From: Rhodovarius crocodyli
GTDB lineage: Bacteria; Pseudomonadota; Alphaproteobacteria; Acetobacterales; Acetobacteraceae
Reading direction: 5' to 3'
Assembly (NCBI RefSeq): GCF_004005855.1
Contig: NZ_SACL01000006.1
Span: 1 to 64,000, forward strand
Length of the DNA stretch: 64,000 nucleotides
The position numbers were made by a program, and so were the translations under genes. The notes below the pieces were generated by a model that was given only the letters and a program-made list of their open reading frames with translations, did no database searches and had not been told where the DNA came from. Below are positions 32,639 to 41,974 of the stretch, in pieces. Every line of letters begins with the position of its first letter. Position 1 is the first letter of the stretch.

Positions 32639-33543
32639 GCCAGAGCCTTTCGCGGCGCCACCTTCAGGCGCACATTCTGCTCCGCCCGACCACCGACGCC
32701 GAGGGGCGCACGATCAATCCGCCATTCATCGAAGGTGGCCACGAGGTCACGCTTCGTGGCTACCGGATGGCGGCGGCGATCAAGAAGAACGGCGAGCTCT
32801 CCATGGGTGAGCTGCAGCTTCGCATCGCTGGCCTACCGCTGTCCTTGATGAACCAGTTGGCCACCCTCGGCCGCCTCCCGCTGGCTACCCGGCGCAACAT
32901 CGTCACCGTCAGCGCAGGTGACGACCAAAGCGGCCTGGGCGTCTGCTTCCAGGGCACCATTACCGGGGCCTGGGCCGACTTCAAGGGCGCGCCGGAGGTG
33001 GTGTTCTACATCACTGCCATGGCGGGGTTGGACGCGTCTCTGGCCATCATCCCGCCGAGCAGCTTCTCCGGCACCGCAGACGTGGCCACGATCATGGCCG
33101 GCCTGGCGCAGGTGATGGGCTACGGCTTCGAGAACAACGGCGTCACGGCGCAGCTCTCCAACCCCTATTTCCCCGGCACCGCCATGGCCCAGATGCGGGC
33201 CTGCGCCGAGGCCGCGGGCATCGAAATGACGGTCGAGAACCAGACGCTCATCATATCGCCTCGCGGCGTGGCGCGCGGCAGCCGCATCCCCCTGGTTTCG
33301 CCTTCCACGGGCATGATCGGCTACCCGTCCTTCACCAACACCGGCATCGCCGGCGCTACGCTCTACAATCCGAGCATCGGCTTCCACAGCCTCATCGAAA
33401 TCAAGAGCGACCTGCAGCCTGCCTGCGGGCGCTGGCGCATCACGTCGCTGACCCACGAGCTCGAAAGCGAGACGCCGGGCGGTTCCTGGTTCACCAACTT
33501 CATGGCTTCGGAGCCGCGGTATGTCCCAATCCGTGCAGGCTGA
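32635..33543 (+). CDS. Baseplate hub protein
   Basis: 302 aa, GTG start overlapping the previous stop. Beta-rich hub features: GGHEVTLRGYRMAAAIKKNG, MGELQLRIAGLPLSLMNQLA, IEMTVENQTLIISPRGVARG, and PLVSPSTGMIGYPSFTNTGI. Equivalent to phage Mu gp44 or P2 gpD-type hub proteins. Overlaps the spike gene by 23 bases. Confidence 0.85.
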   Translation: MSQSLSRRHLQAHILLRPTTDAEGRTINPPFIEGGHEVTLRGYRMAAAIKKNGELSMGELQLRIAGLPLSLMNQLATLGRLPLATRRNIVTVSAGDDQSGLGVCFQGTITGAWADFKGAPEVVFYITAMAGLDASLAIIPPSSFSGTADVATIMAGLAQVMGYGFENNGVTAQLSNPYFPGTAMAQMRACAEAAGIEMTVENQTLIISPRGVARGSRIPLVSPSTGMIGYPSFTNTGIAGATLYNPSIGFHSLIEIKSDLQPACGRWRITSLTHELESETPGGSWFTNFMASEPRYVPIRAG

Positions 33544-34135
33544 GCCGCTTCAGCGCATCTCGTCTGCCGAGGGCGACGCCAATGCGCAGCAGTTCCTGTT
33601 CCAGTCGCTCATGGCCGGCACCGCCACCTCTGCCCTTGTCCAGGTCAAGGCCGTCACCGGAGGGGGGCCGGGCCAGCCCTGCACGGTGGATGTGCAGCCG
33701 ATGGTCCATCAGGTTGACGGGGCGGGCAACACGGTGCCGCACGGCATCATCCACAGCCTTCCCTGCGCCCGCATCCAGGGTGGCGCCGCTGCGGTGATCG
33801 TGGATCCCGTGGTGGGGGACATCGGGGCCGCCATCTTCGCCAGCCGGGACATTTCGGCGGTCAAGGCCAGCCGGGTGCCGTCCCAGCCTGGCAGCCTGCG
33901 CCGCTTCGACATGGCGGACGGCATGTATTTCGGCACCCTGCTGGGCGGCGAGGTGACGGACTACGTGCGCGTGCAGGCTGGCGCGGTCGCGATCAAGACG
34001 ACGGCGGTCACCATCGAGGCTACCTCGGTCGCCATCACCAGCGACACGCTGACCCACAACGGCAAGGACATCGGCGCCACGCACAAGCATGGCGGGGTGA
34101 CGCCTGGCGGGGGCGAGACGGGAGTGCCGGTGTGA
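33521..34135 (+). CDS. Baseplate spike / assembly protein, Gp138-type
   Basis: 204 aa. N-terminal OB-like domain of the Gp138 family (ATSALVQVKAVTGGGPGQPC, TVDVQPMVHQVDGAGNTVPH, VDPVVGDIGAAIFASRDIS) and a C-terminal repeat region (TTAVTIEATSVAITSDTLTH) ending with a Gly/His-rich tip HKHGGVTPGGGETG. Forms the membrane-piercing spike. Confidence 0.88.
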   Translation: MSQSVQAEPLQRISSAEGDANAQQFLFQSLMAGTATSALVQVKAVTGGGPGQPCTVDVQPMVHQVDGAGNTVPHGIIHSLPCARIQGGAAAVIVDPVVGDIGAAIFASRDISAVKASRVPSQPGSLRRFDMADGMYFGTLLGGEVTDYVRVQAGAVAIKTTAVTIEATSVAITSDTLTHNGKDIGATHKHGGVTPGGGETGVPV

Positions 34136-34482
34136 AGACGCTGCTGCTCGATACCGAACGCTGGGACCTGGTGCTGGACGCCTCGGGCAACATCGCCCTC
34201 GCATCCGAGCCCTACGCCCTGGCGCAAGATGCGGCGAGCGCATGCAGGCTATTCCTGGGCGAGCTCTACTACGACACCAGCAAGGGCATCCCCTACTGGT
34301 CGGAAATCCTGGGCCATCAGCCGCCGCTCTCGCTCATCAAGGCGCGGCTGGTCGCTGCGGCGCTCCGGGTGCCGGGCGTGGTCGAGGCGCAGGTCTACAT
34401 CAGCTCCGTGGCGGGGCGGCAGGTTCGGGGCCAGGTTCAGGTCACCGACACCGCAGGCAATCTGACGGCAGCGGGGTTCTAA
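34132..34482 (+). CDS. gp25-like baseplate wedge protein
   Basis: 116 aa, GTG start overlapping the spike stop. Matches the gpW/gp25 family: [60 protein letters not shown]. Component that triggers sheath assembly on the baseplate. Confidence 0.9.
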   Translation: MKTLLLDTERWDLVLDASGNIALASEPYALAQDAASACRLFLGELYYDTSKGIPYWSEILGHQPPLSLIKARLVAAALRVPGVVEAQVYISSVAGRQVRGQVQVTDTAGNLTAAGF

Positions 34483-34483
34483 A

Positions 34484-35899
34484 ATGAGTGGCACGACGAG
34501 TGTGCCCGGGCTGACCTTCGGCCCGGAAGGCTTCACTGCGCCTGCTGAACTGGCGGTCCTCGACGGCGTGATGGCCGACATGAGCGCGGCATTCGGGGGC
34601 GGGCTGAACCCGAACCTGGACACGCCGCAGGGCCAACTTGCCAGCAGCTTCACCGCGATCATCGGCGACAAGAACAGCCAGATGATCGAGGTCCAGAACA
34701 TGGTGGACCCGGCCACGTCCGAGGGGCGCTGGCAGGACGGCATTGGGCGCATCTACTTCATCGAGCGCAACCCGGCTGAACCGACGACGGTGACGGCAAC
34801 CTGCGTCGGCGCCGCCGGCACGGTCATCCCGGTCGGCGCGCTGGCGCAGGCGACGGACGGCAATCTCTACCGCTGCACCACGGCGGTGACGATCCCGAGC
34901 CTAGGCAGCGTGGACACCACCTTTGAGTGCACGGTGACCGGGCCGATTGCCTGCCCGGCAGGCTCGCTGAACCGCATCTATCAGACGATCCCGGGCTGGG
35001 ACACGATCACCAATGCCGGCGATGGCATCCCCGGTGCCGATGTCGAAACGGCCTCGGCCTTCGAGGCGCGCCGTGCCGCCTCCGTCGCGCTGAACGCCCA
35101 GGGCAGCCTGCCTTCGGTGCGCGCCGCGGTGCTGAACGTGCCGAACGTGCTGGATGTCTACACGGCGGAAAACACTACCTCGTCGCCGCTTTCCATCGGT
35201 GCGGTCGTCCTGGCGCCTCACTCGCTCTACGCGGCGGTCGTCGGCGGGGAAGGCCAGGCCATCGGTGAGGCCATCTGGGCGAAGAAAAGCCCCGGCTGTG
35301 ACACCAACGGCAACACTACGATCACGGTGCAGGACACCACCTACAGCCCGCCCTATCCGTCCTACACGGTGAAATTCGAGGTCCCGGACCCGGTGCCGGT
35401 GCTGTTCACGGTCCGGATCGCCAACAGCGCGACGGTGCCGAGCGATGCTCTGACCCAGATACAGGCGGCCATCGTCTCGGCCTTCTCGGGCGGTGATGGC
35501 CAGGCGCGGGAGCGGATCGGCGGCACGGTATATGCCAGCCGCTACTACAGCCCGGTGGCCGCGCTCGGCTCTTGGGCCCGCATCGTCTCCATCCAGATCG
35601 GCGCTGGCGCTGCGTCGGCCTTCACCGGGGCTATCGGTGGCTCGACGCTGACGGTCAGCGCCGTGGCCTCGGGCGCTCTGGCCGTGGGGCAGCGCGTCGA
35701 GGGCGCGGGCGTCACGCCTGGCACCCGCATCACTGCCCTGGGCACGGGGACGGGCGGAACAGGCACCTACACCATCACGCCGGCGCAGACGGCCAGCAGC
35801 ACCGCCATGACGGGCGTGGCGCTGGGCGACAGCGTGGCGGTCGAGATCGATGAAGTGCCGACCGTGGCCGCGGCGGACATCTCTCTGGTGCTGGTCTGA
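34484..35899 (+). CDS. Baseplate J-like protein with inserted repeat domain
   Basis: 471 aa. BaseplateJ domain: [80 protein letters not shown]. Close to the C-terminus residues 380-444 are an extra GTGTGGxGTY domain, followed by a short return to the core ([20 protein letters not shown]). The insertion splits the last J domain strand region. Confidence 0.92.
   Translation: MSGTTSVPGLTFGPEGFTAPAELAVLDGVMADMSAAFGGGLNPNLDTPQGQLASSFTAIIGDKNSQMIEVQNMVDPATSEGRWQDGIGRIYFIERNPAEPTTVTATCVGAAGTVIPVGALAQATDGNLYRCTTAVTIPSLGSVDTTFECTVTGPIACPAGSLNRIYQTIPGWDTITNAGDGIPGADVETASAFEARRAASVALNAQGSLPSVRAAVLNVPNVLDVYTAENTTSSPLSIGAVVLAPHSLYAAVVGGEGQAIGEAIWAKKSPGCDTNGNTTITVQDTTYSPPYPSYTVKFEVPDPVPVLFTVRIANSATVPSDALTQIQAAIVSAFSGGDGQARERIGGTVYASRYYSPVAALGSWARIVSIQIGAGAASAFTGAIGGSTLTVSAVASGALAVGQRVEGAGVTPGTRITALGTGTGGTGTYTITPAQTASSTAMTGVALGDSVAVEIDEVPTVAAADISLVLV
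35621..35815 (+). repeat. GTGTGGxGTY domain copy in BaseplateJ protein
   Basis: Residues 380-444: [60 protein letters not shown]. Closest in sequence to copy B of the decoration protein. Confidence 0.8.
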
Positions 35900-36561
35900 T
35901 GCAGAACCCGGACGCGACCATCATCAGCCAGTACGCCAACAGCCCCACGCTGCGCCTGCTGATCGAGACCGCCAACCAGTGGATAGACCCCGGCGCGGAC
36001 ATCGACGCTTTCTACGATCTGGTTTGGAACGTCGATACCGCCCAGGGCTACGGCCTGGACGTGTGGGGGCGCATCGTTGGTGTCGGCCGGAACCTGACCA
36101 TCGGCAGCCCCCCGCCGTATTTCGGATACGAGACAGGCACAGCGAGCTTCCGCCCCTTCAACGAGGCCCCCTTCTGGAACGGCACGCCGGTCACGCAGAA
36201 CTATCGCCTGGCTGACGACGCCTATCGGGTGCTGATCCTGACCAAAGCGATGGCGAACATCGCAAGGACGGACATCCCCACCCTGAACCAGCTGCTGGGG
36301 CGCCTCTTTGCCGGGCGCGGCCGCGCCTACGTCAATGACCTTGGCGCCATGCAGATGCGCTTCACCTTCGAGTTCTACCTGGAGCCCTACGAGCTCGCGA
36401 TCATGACCCAATCGGGGGCGTTGCCGCGCCCGACCGGCGTTGACGCGACCATGATCCAGATCCCAGCCGGCGGCACCTTCGGGTTTGCTGAAGGCGGCGC
36501 GGGCTCCCCGTTCGGCTCCGGTACTTTCCTCTCTCAGGGAGCTATCGCCCATGTTGGCTAG
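35899..36561 (+). CDS. Baseplate protein, DUF2612
   Basis: 220 aa. DUF2612 features: NSPTLRLLIETANQWIDPGA, DAFYDLVWNVDTAQGYGLDV, WGRIVGVGRNL and YRVLILTKAMANIARTDIPT. The C-terminal Gly-rich tail (GGTFGFAEGGAGSPFGSG) probably attaches fibres. Overlaps the J stop. Confidence 0.9.
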   Translation: MQNPDATIISQYANSPTLRLLIETANQWIDPGADIDAFYDLVWNVDTAQGYGLDVWGRIVGVGRNLTIGSPPPYFGYETGTASFRPFNEAPFWNGTPVTQNYRLADDAYRVLILTKAMANIARTDIPTLNQLLGRLFAGRGRAYVNDLGAMQMRFTFEFYLEPYELAIMTQSGALPRPTGVDATMIQIPAGGTFGFAEGGAGSPFGSGTFLSQGAIAHVG

Positions 36562-37525
36562 CGGCATTCCTACCCGCGTGTCGGTTCCTTTCGCCAACAG
36601 TGGCGATCGGAACACCATCCCCGTTCCATCCCAGATCGGCGTCACCCCCGGCCTCGCCAGTTTCACCACTGGGTTCCCGCCGCTGACCATGACGCCGATC
36701 GAGGCGGGCGGCGTTCCTCCCTTCGGCCAGGATATGAACGGCATCCTGTATGCCATGTCGGCTTGGAACCGCTGGCAGGCAGCCGGCGCCCCGGTGGCCT
36801 ATGACGCGGCGTTCGCGACCGCGGTCGGGGGTTATCCGAGGGGGGCACGTCTCGCGTCCAGCGCCGCTGATGGCCGCGAATGGCTGAACCTGATCGACAA
36901 CAACACGACTGACCCGGACGCTGGCGGTGCGGGCTGGATGTCGCTCGGGGGCGGCAACGACAACTTCACCGCCAGCGCGACCCTGACGCTGCGCCAAGCC
37001 GGGCTGGTTTCCGTCACAGCGGCGGCGGGGAACGTGACACTGTCCCTGCCGGCTGCGACGGCGGCGGGCGGCCTGGCGTTCGGCTACGAGATCAAGCGCT
37101 ACGACGGCACCGGCAACAGTGTGACGATCTCGCCCGCTGGCTCCGACACCATCGACGGGGCGGCCAGCTTCATCTTGGCGCGCGGGAACAGCGTGACGCT
37201 GGTGAGCAATGGCGTGAACGGGTGGTTCACGCTGGCCGAGGCCGTGGTGGATCGCTCTCTGGCCGGTACGGGTTGGATGCAGCTTCCCGGTGGCCTGATC
37301 ATGCAGTGGGGAGACGCCAACGCATCCAATGCGAGCGATGTGTGGGTGACATTTCCCCTCACCTTTCCCACGGCCCTCTACTCGCTGACGGTCGGGCATC
37401 TGTCGAACAACACGTTCGGAGCGGTGGGCGCGAACACGGCCACAACGGCCGGCTTCTATTTGGCCTCCTACGGCCCGTCCGGACGGACCAATGCCGTCAC
37501 CAACTACATCGCTTTGGGGGCCTGA
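36551..37525 (+). CDS. Tail fibre / receptor-binding protein, gp53-like end
   Basis: 324 aa from the ATG at 36551. N-terminal fibre domain (PTRVSVPFANSGDRNTIPVP, GGVPPFGQDMNGILYAMSAW), a beta-rich shaft, and a C-terminal receptor-binding domain of the phage gp53-like type: GTGWMQLPGGLIMQWGDANA, VTFPLTFPTALYSLTVGHLS, NYIALGA. Recognises the host surface. Confidence 0.88.
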   Translation: MLASGIPTRVSVPFANSGDRNTIPVPSQIGVTPGLASFTTGFPPLTMTPIEAGGVPPFGQDMNGILYAMSAWNRWQAAGAPVAYDAAFATAVGGYPRGARLASSAADGREWLNLIDNNTTDPDAGGAGWMSLGGGNDNFTASATLTLRQAGLVSVTAAAGNVTLSLPAATAAGGLAFGYEIKRYDGTGNSVTISPAGSDTIDGAASFILARGNSVTLVSNGVNGWFTLAEAVVDRSLAGTGWMQLPGGLIMQWGDANASNASDVWVTFPLTFPTALYSLTVGHLSNNTFGAVGANTATTAGFYLASYGPSGRTNAVTNYIALGA

Positions 37526-37526
37526 C

Positions 37527-37895
37527 ATGGACGTCTTCTGGTCAGCCACCGCGCGCGGCTTTTTCCTGGCCGGCACACAACCCTCCGACGCCGTTGCGGT
37601 CACTCCCGAGCAGCATCGCCAGCTTCTGGCAGGACAAGCCGCAGGTCAGGAAATCGCAGCGAACGAAGATGGCGCCCCAGTACTGCGCGATCCAGTGCCG
37701 CCGGCCATGACGGCCGATGAAGCACGAGCGCAGCGTGATAGGCGGCTCGCGGCCTCCGACTGGACGCAGATCGCGGATAGCCCCCTGGCCGCCCCGGAGC
37801 GCGCCGCCTGGGCTACCTACCGCCAGGCGTTGCGGGATGTGCCGGAGCAAGAGGGCTTCCCGGCGGCCGTCACTTGGCCTGACCCGCCGGGCTGA
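37527..37895 (+). CDS. Tail fibre assembly protein
   Basis: 122 aa. C-terminal motif RRLAASDWTQIADSPLAAPE, RAAWATYRQALRDVPEQEGF and VTWPDPPG is the phage tail assembly chaperone-like (Phage_tail_APC) family. Follows the fibre gene and likely helps trimerise it. Confidence 0.85.
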   Translation: MDVFWSATARGFFLAGTQPSDAVAVTPEQHRQLLAGQAAGQEIAANEDGAPVLRDPVPPAMTADEARAQRDRRLAASDWTQIADSPLAAPERAAWATYRQALRDVPEQEGFPAAVTWPDPPG

Positions 37896-37901
37896 ACGCT
37901 C

Positions 37902-38327
37902 ATGCTCGGGATGACGTACTTCGACTGGCCGGTAACGGTCGGCGACAATGACGTGCGCCTATTCTTCGTCCCCGAGGGCGACACGTCCATGGATCTGACG
38001 GGTAGCACGCTGCGCCTGTCGATCACCTGGAGCGGGGGCGAGATCGTCCTGTCCAGCGCCTCGCCGGTCGTCATCGACGACCTGCAGTATGGCATCTGGC
38101 TGGAAGATCAGGCGAACCCCCTCACCACGGGCTTCTTCGGCGTGCGGCTGACGGTCGAGCAGACCGATATGTTGCCAAATGAGCCAAACTGGTTCGGCCG
38201 CGCCGGCACCTACAACCCGCCCCCGGAACGAGCGCGATACGAGGTGCAGTACGAGGTGGATGGCGCTTCGGCCGTCATCGTCGCGGGCACCGTCATCGCC
38301 ACGAAGTGGATCACCCCGAATGGTTGA
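37902..38327 (+). CDS. Fibre-region protein, unknown
   Basis: 141 aa, beta-rich: DWPVTVGDNDVRLFFVPEGD, LRLSITWSGGEIVLSSASPV, FFGVRLTVEQTDMLPN, ending VATKWIT-like. Similar beta proteins in fibre clusters are often small adaptors. Eight-base overlap with the next gene. Confidence 0.65.
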   Translation: MLGMTYFDWPVTVGDNDVRLFFVPEGDTSMDLTGSTLRLSITWSGGEIVLSSASPVVIDDLQYGIWLEDQANPLTTGFFGVRLTVEQTDMLPNEPNWFGRAGTYNPPPERARYEVQYEVDGASAVIVAGTVIATKWITPNG

Positions 38328-38601
38328 AATCTACGCGCCTGGCGAGAGCCGGGTGGCCGTTGCCGCGCGCGCAGCGCGGGATGAGGCCGTGCAGGCAAGT
38401 GCCGCGACGGAGCGGACCGCTATTGGGGCGACGGCCTATTCCGCCACGTTGGCGCCCCTGGTGCTGACTGAGGACCGGAACGGCGTGATGGTCACCACGA
38501 CCTTCGCGCCCGGCGTCATAACCGAGGTGTACGGCGCGCCCATCAACGAGACCTGGGTGACCACCATCACCGCCGGCAGCGTCGTAAAGGAACGGGTCTG
38601 A
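38320..38601 (+). CDS. Fibre-region protein, unknown
   Basis: 93 aa from the ATG at 38320. Ala-rich helix (AARAARDEAVQASAATERTA) then beta segments (NGVMVTTTFAPGVITEVYGA). Helix-plus-beta form could be a trimeric fibre tip or a short coiled coil. Unknown family. Confidence 0.6.
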   Translation: MVEIYAPGESRVAVAARAARDEAVQASAATERTAIGATAYSATLAPLVLTEDRNGVMVTTTFAPGVITEVYGAPINETWVTTITAGSVVKERV

Positions 38602-38975
38602 TGTCTGTTACGGTCTCGATCCCCACAGTCGGCGGCATGCCGGTCGAAGATGCCAACCCCCTGCCGGTGCTTCCCGCCCGCGTCGCCAATGTGGTGACCG
38701 GCGCGCTGACCTCCGGCGGCCTGACCGGCGACGCGTTCATCCCCCTGGCGCCCGACTTCAATATCTCGATCTGGGGCAACTGGACGGGCTCGATCGCGCT
38801 GGAGCGCAGCCTAGACGGCGGCGCGACTTGGCTTCCCTACACATACAGCGACGGCACTGCCGTGGCGTGGAGCCTCAACATCAGCACGTCCTGGGCGGAG
38901 CCGGAGGCGGCGATCCGCTACCGGCTTCGCGCCGGCAACATCACCGGCACCGCCAACTGGCGCCTGAGCCAGTAG
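38601..38975 (+). CDS. Fibre-region beta-rich protein
   Basis: 124 aa: TVGGMPVEDANPLPVLPARV, FIPLAPDFNISIWGNWTGSI, ALERSLDGGATWLPYTYSDG, ending RYRLRAGNITGTANWRLSQ. Pattern of a single beta-sandwich head domain found in many fibre clusters. Probably a virion surface protein. Confidence 0.65.
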   Translation: MSVTVSIPTVGGMPVEDANPLPVLPARVANVVTGALTSGGLTGDAFIPLAPDFNISIWGNWTGSIALERSLDGGATWLPYTYSDGTAVAWSLNISTSWAEPEAAIRYRLRAGNITGTANWRLSQ

Positions 38976-39166
38976 GAGACCCCACACATGGCAATCCTGA
39001 TGGCGCCGGGGCTCTCTCGTGGAGCCTCGCGCAGCTTGTCGCGCCTGTCCCTGCATCGCCACGGCCTGACCTAGGCCTCTCTCCAATCCGACCCGGCAAC
39101 CTGCCCCACGATGGGAGCGGGGCGCTTTCGTGCGCGTAGCGGCGCCGAACCAGAAGGCAAATCCCC
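38976..39166. other. Short gap with a possible 28-codon frame
   Basis: About 190 bases. A frame at 38988-39074 (starts MAILMAPGLSRGASRSLSRL) follows an AGGAG by ten bases but is very short. The second half has no obvious coding potential. Confidence 0.3.
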
Positions 39167-39442
39167 ATGAAAATCACGGTTGTGCCGCTGCCCGCAGGGG
39201 TGGTGACGCTGCTCTGCGCCGACGCGGTGCGGAATTACCTCACCGTCGTCAACATCGACGTGAACGACGCCTCGATGAGCGACAGCAGCAGCGTGACCGC
39301 CGGGAGCGGCTGGCCGCTGCCCGCCGCGTCGAACGCCGGCGGCCAGGGCGGTGGTTACGAATGGAGTGCCAGCCAGACCCCGCGCGGCGCGCTTTACGGC
39401 ATCAGCACCGTCGGCACGCGCATCTGCGTGATGGAGGGCTGA
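39167..39442 (+). CDS. Fibre-region small beta protein
   Basis: 91 aa: MKITVVPLPAGVVTLLCADA, RNYLTVVNIDVNDASMSDSS, ALYGISTVGTRICVMEG. Repeated beta strands; no family recognised. Directly upstream of the SGNH hydrolase gene, three bases apart. Confidence 0.6.
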   Translation: MKITVVPLPAGVVTLLCADAVRNYLTVVNIDVNDASMSDSSSVTAGSGWPLPAASNAGGQGGGYEWSASQTPRGALYGISTVGTRICVMEG

Positions 39443-39445
39443 TCC

Positions 39446-40681
39446 ATGGCGATCATCCAGCCGCCTGGGATCAATGCGCGGCGCGCCGTCGTCCTGAAAA
39501 CGCCACAGACACGTCGCGCCCAGCGTGTGCACATTCGTGGCTTCACTGGCATCACGGGCCGCACCAGCCACGTCACGGCCGCCATGGCCGGGGGCTATAC
39601 CTGGGTCCGCGCCTGGTTCGCTAATGACAGCGCGACACCGTTCACGGTGGACAAGCTGACGTTCGCGGCCACGGCCGTGGCGACGGACAGCAATCCGCGC
39701 GATGCTGGCGGAACCTCCATCGGCGGCTGGGTGCAAGGCTGGTTCGATGGCGCCGGGGTGGACACACTGCCGGGATCTACCGCACAGACCGCGGCCAGTA
39801 TCACGGTTCCGGCGGGGACCGCCGCCAATCCGTCCTATGTCTGCTCCGATTGGCTGCTGCTGGCGCCCATCGACCGTGCCGACGGCGACTGGCGACGCTA
39901 CCTGATGTGCCGCGCCTACACCTCCGGGGCGTCGCGCTGGGCCACGCGGCCGGACCTGACCTGGGACAGCCCCACCGTCAATCTCGGCCGCCTGTGGACG
40001 ATGTATGATGGCGCTGGCGACCAGACCACCACAGCCACACTGCTGACCGAGGGGCTGCGCGGCGCAACGCTGGCCCTGGAGGCGATCAGCGACCGCAGCG
40101 GTCATGTGTTCATGGCCGTCGGTGACAGCCTGACGCAGGGCCAGGGCAGCACCAGCGATTACGCGACCTGGGGGCATATCGCCAGCGCGGCCCTCTCCAC
40201 CTCGGCCCTGCCGATGAGCTTTGTCAACGCGGGCTGGTCAGGCCAGACGACCCTTCAGTTCTACGACCGGGGGCGTGGCGAAATCGCCCGGTTCCGTCCC
40301 ACGATCTGCGCCATCGCGCCGTGGTCGCCCAATGACACGCTCGACCTTGCCAACGCCCAGCGCGGCTACTCGCGTGCGATGGCCATGGCGCAACAGGTTC
40401 GGGACGGCGGCGGCATCCCGGTGTTCTGGACGCCGATGCCCACCGACCGCATCACCACGACCACGCAGGAGGATGCGCGGCTGTGGGTGGTCAACAAGCT
40501 GCGGGGCCTGCGGGACAGCGGCAACATCCTGCTCGCGGATTTCGACGTGCTGCTGACGGATGGCGCCTATCCGGCCCGCATCAAGGCATCGCTCACCGTG
40601 GACGGCACCCACCTCAATGACGCCGGATATGCGTTGTGCGGGGGAGCCATGCAGGCGGTTCTTCGGCTGGTGGCGGCGTGA
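39446..40681 (+). CDS. SGNH/GDSL-type hydrolase in the tail module
   Basis: 411 aa. N-terminal about 210 residues are a beta-rich domain; the C-terminal half has SGNH blocks: HVFMAVGDSLTQGQGS (catalytic Ser), FVNAGWSGQTTLQFYD (block II Gly), AIAPWSPNDTLDL (Asn block), and SLTVDGTHLNDAGYALCGG (Asp-x-x-His). Likely a carbohydrate esterase on the virion that deacetylates capsule or O-antigen during adsorption; alternatively it changes the lysogen surface. Four bases separate it from the preceding gene. Confidence 0.85.
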   Translation: MAIIQPPGINARRAVVLKTPQTRRAQRVHIRGFTGITGRTSHVTAAMAGGYTWVRAWFANDSATPFTVDKLTFAATAVATDSNPRDAGGTSIGGWVQGWFDGAGVDTLPGSTAQTAASITVPAGTAANPSYVCSDWLLLAPIDRADGDWRRYLMCRAYTSGASRWATRPDLTWDSPTVNLGRLWTMYDGAGDQTTTATLLTEGLRGATLALEAISDRSGHVFMAVGDSLTQGQGSTSDYATWGHIASAALSTSALPMSFVNAGWSGQTTLQFYDRGRGEIARFRPTICAIAPWSPNDTLDLANAQRGYSRAMAMAQQVRDGGGIPVFWTPMPTDRITTTTQEDARLWVVNKLRGLRDSGNILLADFDVLLTDGAYPARIKASLTVDGTHLNDAGYALCGGAMQAVLRLVAA

Positions 40682-40716
40682 CCGAGCGCGCCCTTGGCAA
40701 AGGGGACGGATAACTG

Positions 40717-41280
40717 ATGCCCCAGACCGCAGAGCTGGCCGAAATCAAAGATACCCTGCGCCAGTTGGCCGACAGCATGGCCAAGGCCGAGGAACACCGC
40801 ACTGCAAATCGACAGCAGCGAGACGCCTCCATCGTTGCGGCCATCGCTGAGGTGAAGGGCAAGGTTGAGGCCCCATGGAGCCGGTTCGTCGCCCCCGTTG
40901 GCACGATGATCGGCACCCTCATCCTGGTGGGCGGCCTGCTCATCGCCTACGGGCGCAATGACGCAGCGCTCGTCGCGCGTGTGATCGCGGTCGAGCAGTC
41001 GGTGCAGACCGCGGGCCGCCTTCGCGACCAGCAGCAGGAGGGAATGCGCGACAGGCTGCGCGCCCTGGAGCAATCGGATCAGGTCGCCAGCGAGCGCACA
41101 AACCAGATGCTCCAATCCCTCGCCACCATCACCGCCCAGCTCCAGGCACAGACCGTGCGGCTGGAGGAAGTGCTTCGGCGGCAGGACCGGCTGGAAAACC
41201 GCCTGGGCGCCAGGCCGGGCAGCGAGGCACCGGAGCGACCGACCGCCTTTGAGGCGCCGCTCACCGGGCGCGACATCTGA
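40717..41280 (+). CDS. Membrane-anchored coiled-coil protein
   Basis: 187 aa. Helical N-terminus, a transmembrane helix near residues 60-80 (MIGTLILVGGLLIAYGRN), and a long C-terminal coiled coil (LRDQQQEGMRDRLRALEQSD, VRLEEVLRRQDRLENRLGAR). It precedes the lysis genes. It may be a holin-like or superinfection-exclusion membrane protein; that is inference. Confidence 0.65.
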   Translation: MPQTAELAEIKDTLRQLADSMAKAEEHRTANRQQRDASIVAAIAEVKGKVEAPWSRFVAPVGTMIGTLILVGGLLIAYGRNDAALVARVIAVEQSVQTAGRLRDQQQEGMRDRLRALEQSDQVASERTNQMLQSLATITAQLQAQTVRLEEVLRRQDRLENRLGARPGSEAPERPTAFEAPLTGRDI

Positions 41281-41296
41281 ACCATAGGAGGCCGTG

Positions 41297-41974
41297 ATGG
41301 CTGACCCGAAAGCGAGCCGGGGGTTCAAGAACAAGAACCCCACCAATCTGCGCTTCATCCGTGACCCGAAGCGAGCATGGAACGGGCAGCTTGGCCTGGG
41401 TGATCAGTGGATGCCTGAGCATCTGCGCGGCATGGCCGAGTATGCGACCCACGCTCTCGGCATCCGCGCTGGCGTCGGCCAACTGGTGGTCAACCAGACG
41501 CGCAACGGGCTCGACACGATCTGGAAGCAGATCAATTCCTGGGCGCCGGAAAGCGACGGAAACGACCCCGTGGTCTATGCCCGCAGCGTCGCCACGGCGC
41601 TCGGGGTGGACATGCACGCCAAGATCGACGTGCGCCCTTATCGCGTGATGAAGATGGTGCTGGCCGCCATCATCAGCATGGAGTGCGGGGGCATGCCCTA
41701 CACCCAGGCTGAGATGGACGAGGGCATGGCGCTCTACGGCATCACGGAGTTCAGCCAGCCGGCGCCCGTCTCCACCATCCGCCAAGCCGCCACAACACCC
41801 AGCGGAACGGCGGTCGCGAAGGCGCTGGGCACCTTGACCCCGCTTGCTGCGTTGGCTCCTGTCGCCACGGCGGTGGGCGGCATCCCGTGGCAGACGCTGA
41901 GTGTGCTGCTGATTGCGGCCGGCATCGGCATCGCCGTGTGGCAGTGGCAGCAGCGCAAGGACAAGGCGGCGTGA
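41297..41974 (+). CDS. P5-like lytic enzyme with C-terminal membrane helix
   Basis: 225 aa, ATG at 41297 after AGGAGG. The N-terminal 150 residues match phage structural P5-like / endolysin proteins: GFKNKNPTNLRFIRDPKRAW, YATHALGIRAGVGQLVVNQT, INSWAPESDGNDPVVYARSV. The C-terminus has a hydrophobic helix (LSVLLIAAGIGIAVW) then a basic tail. Likely the cell-wall enzyme of the lysis group. Overlaps the spanin start. Confidence 0.75.
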   Translation: MADPKASRGFKNKNPTNLRFIRDPKRAWNGQLGLGDQWMPEHLRGMAEYATHALGIRAGVGQLVVNQTRNGLDTIWKQINSWAPESDGNDPVVYARSVATALGVDMHAKIDVRPYRVMKMVLAAIISMECGGMPYTQAEMDEGMALYGITEFSQPAPVSTIRQAATTPSGTAVAKALGTLTPLAALAPVATAVGGIPWQTLSVLLIAAGIGIAVWQWQQRKDKAA

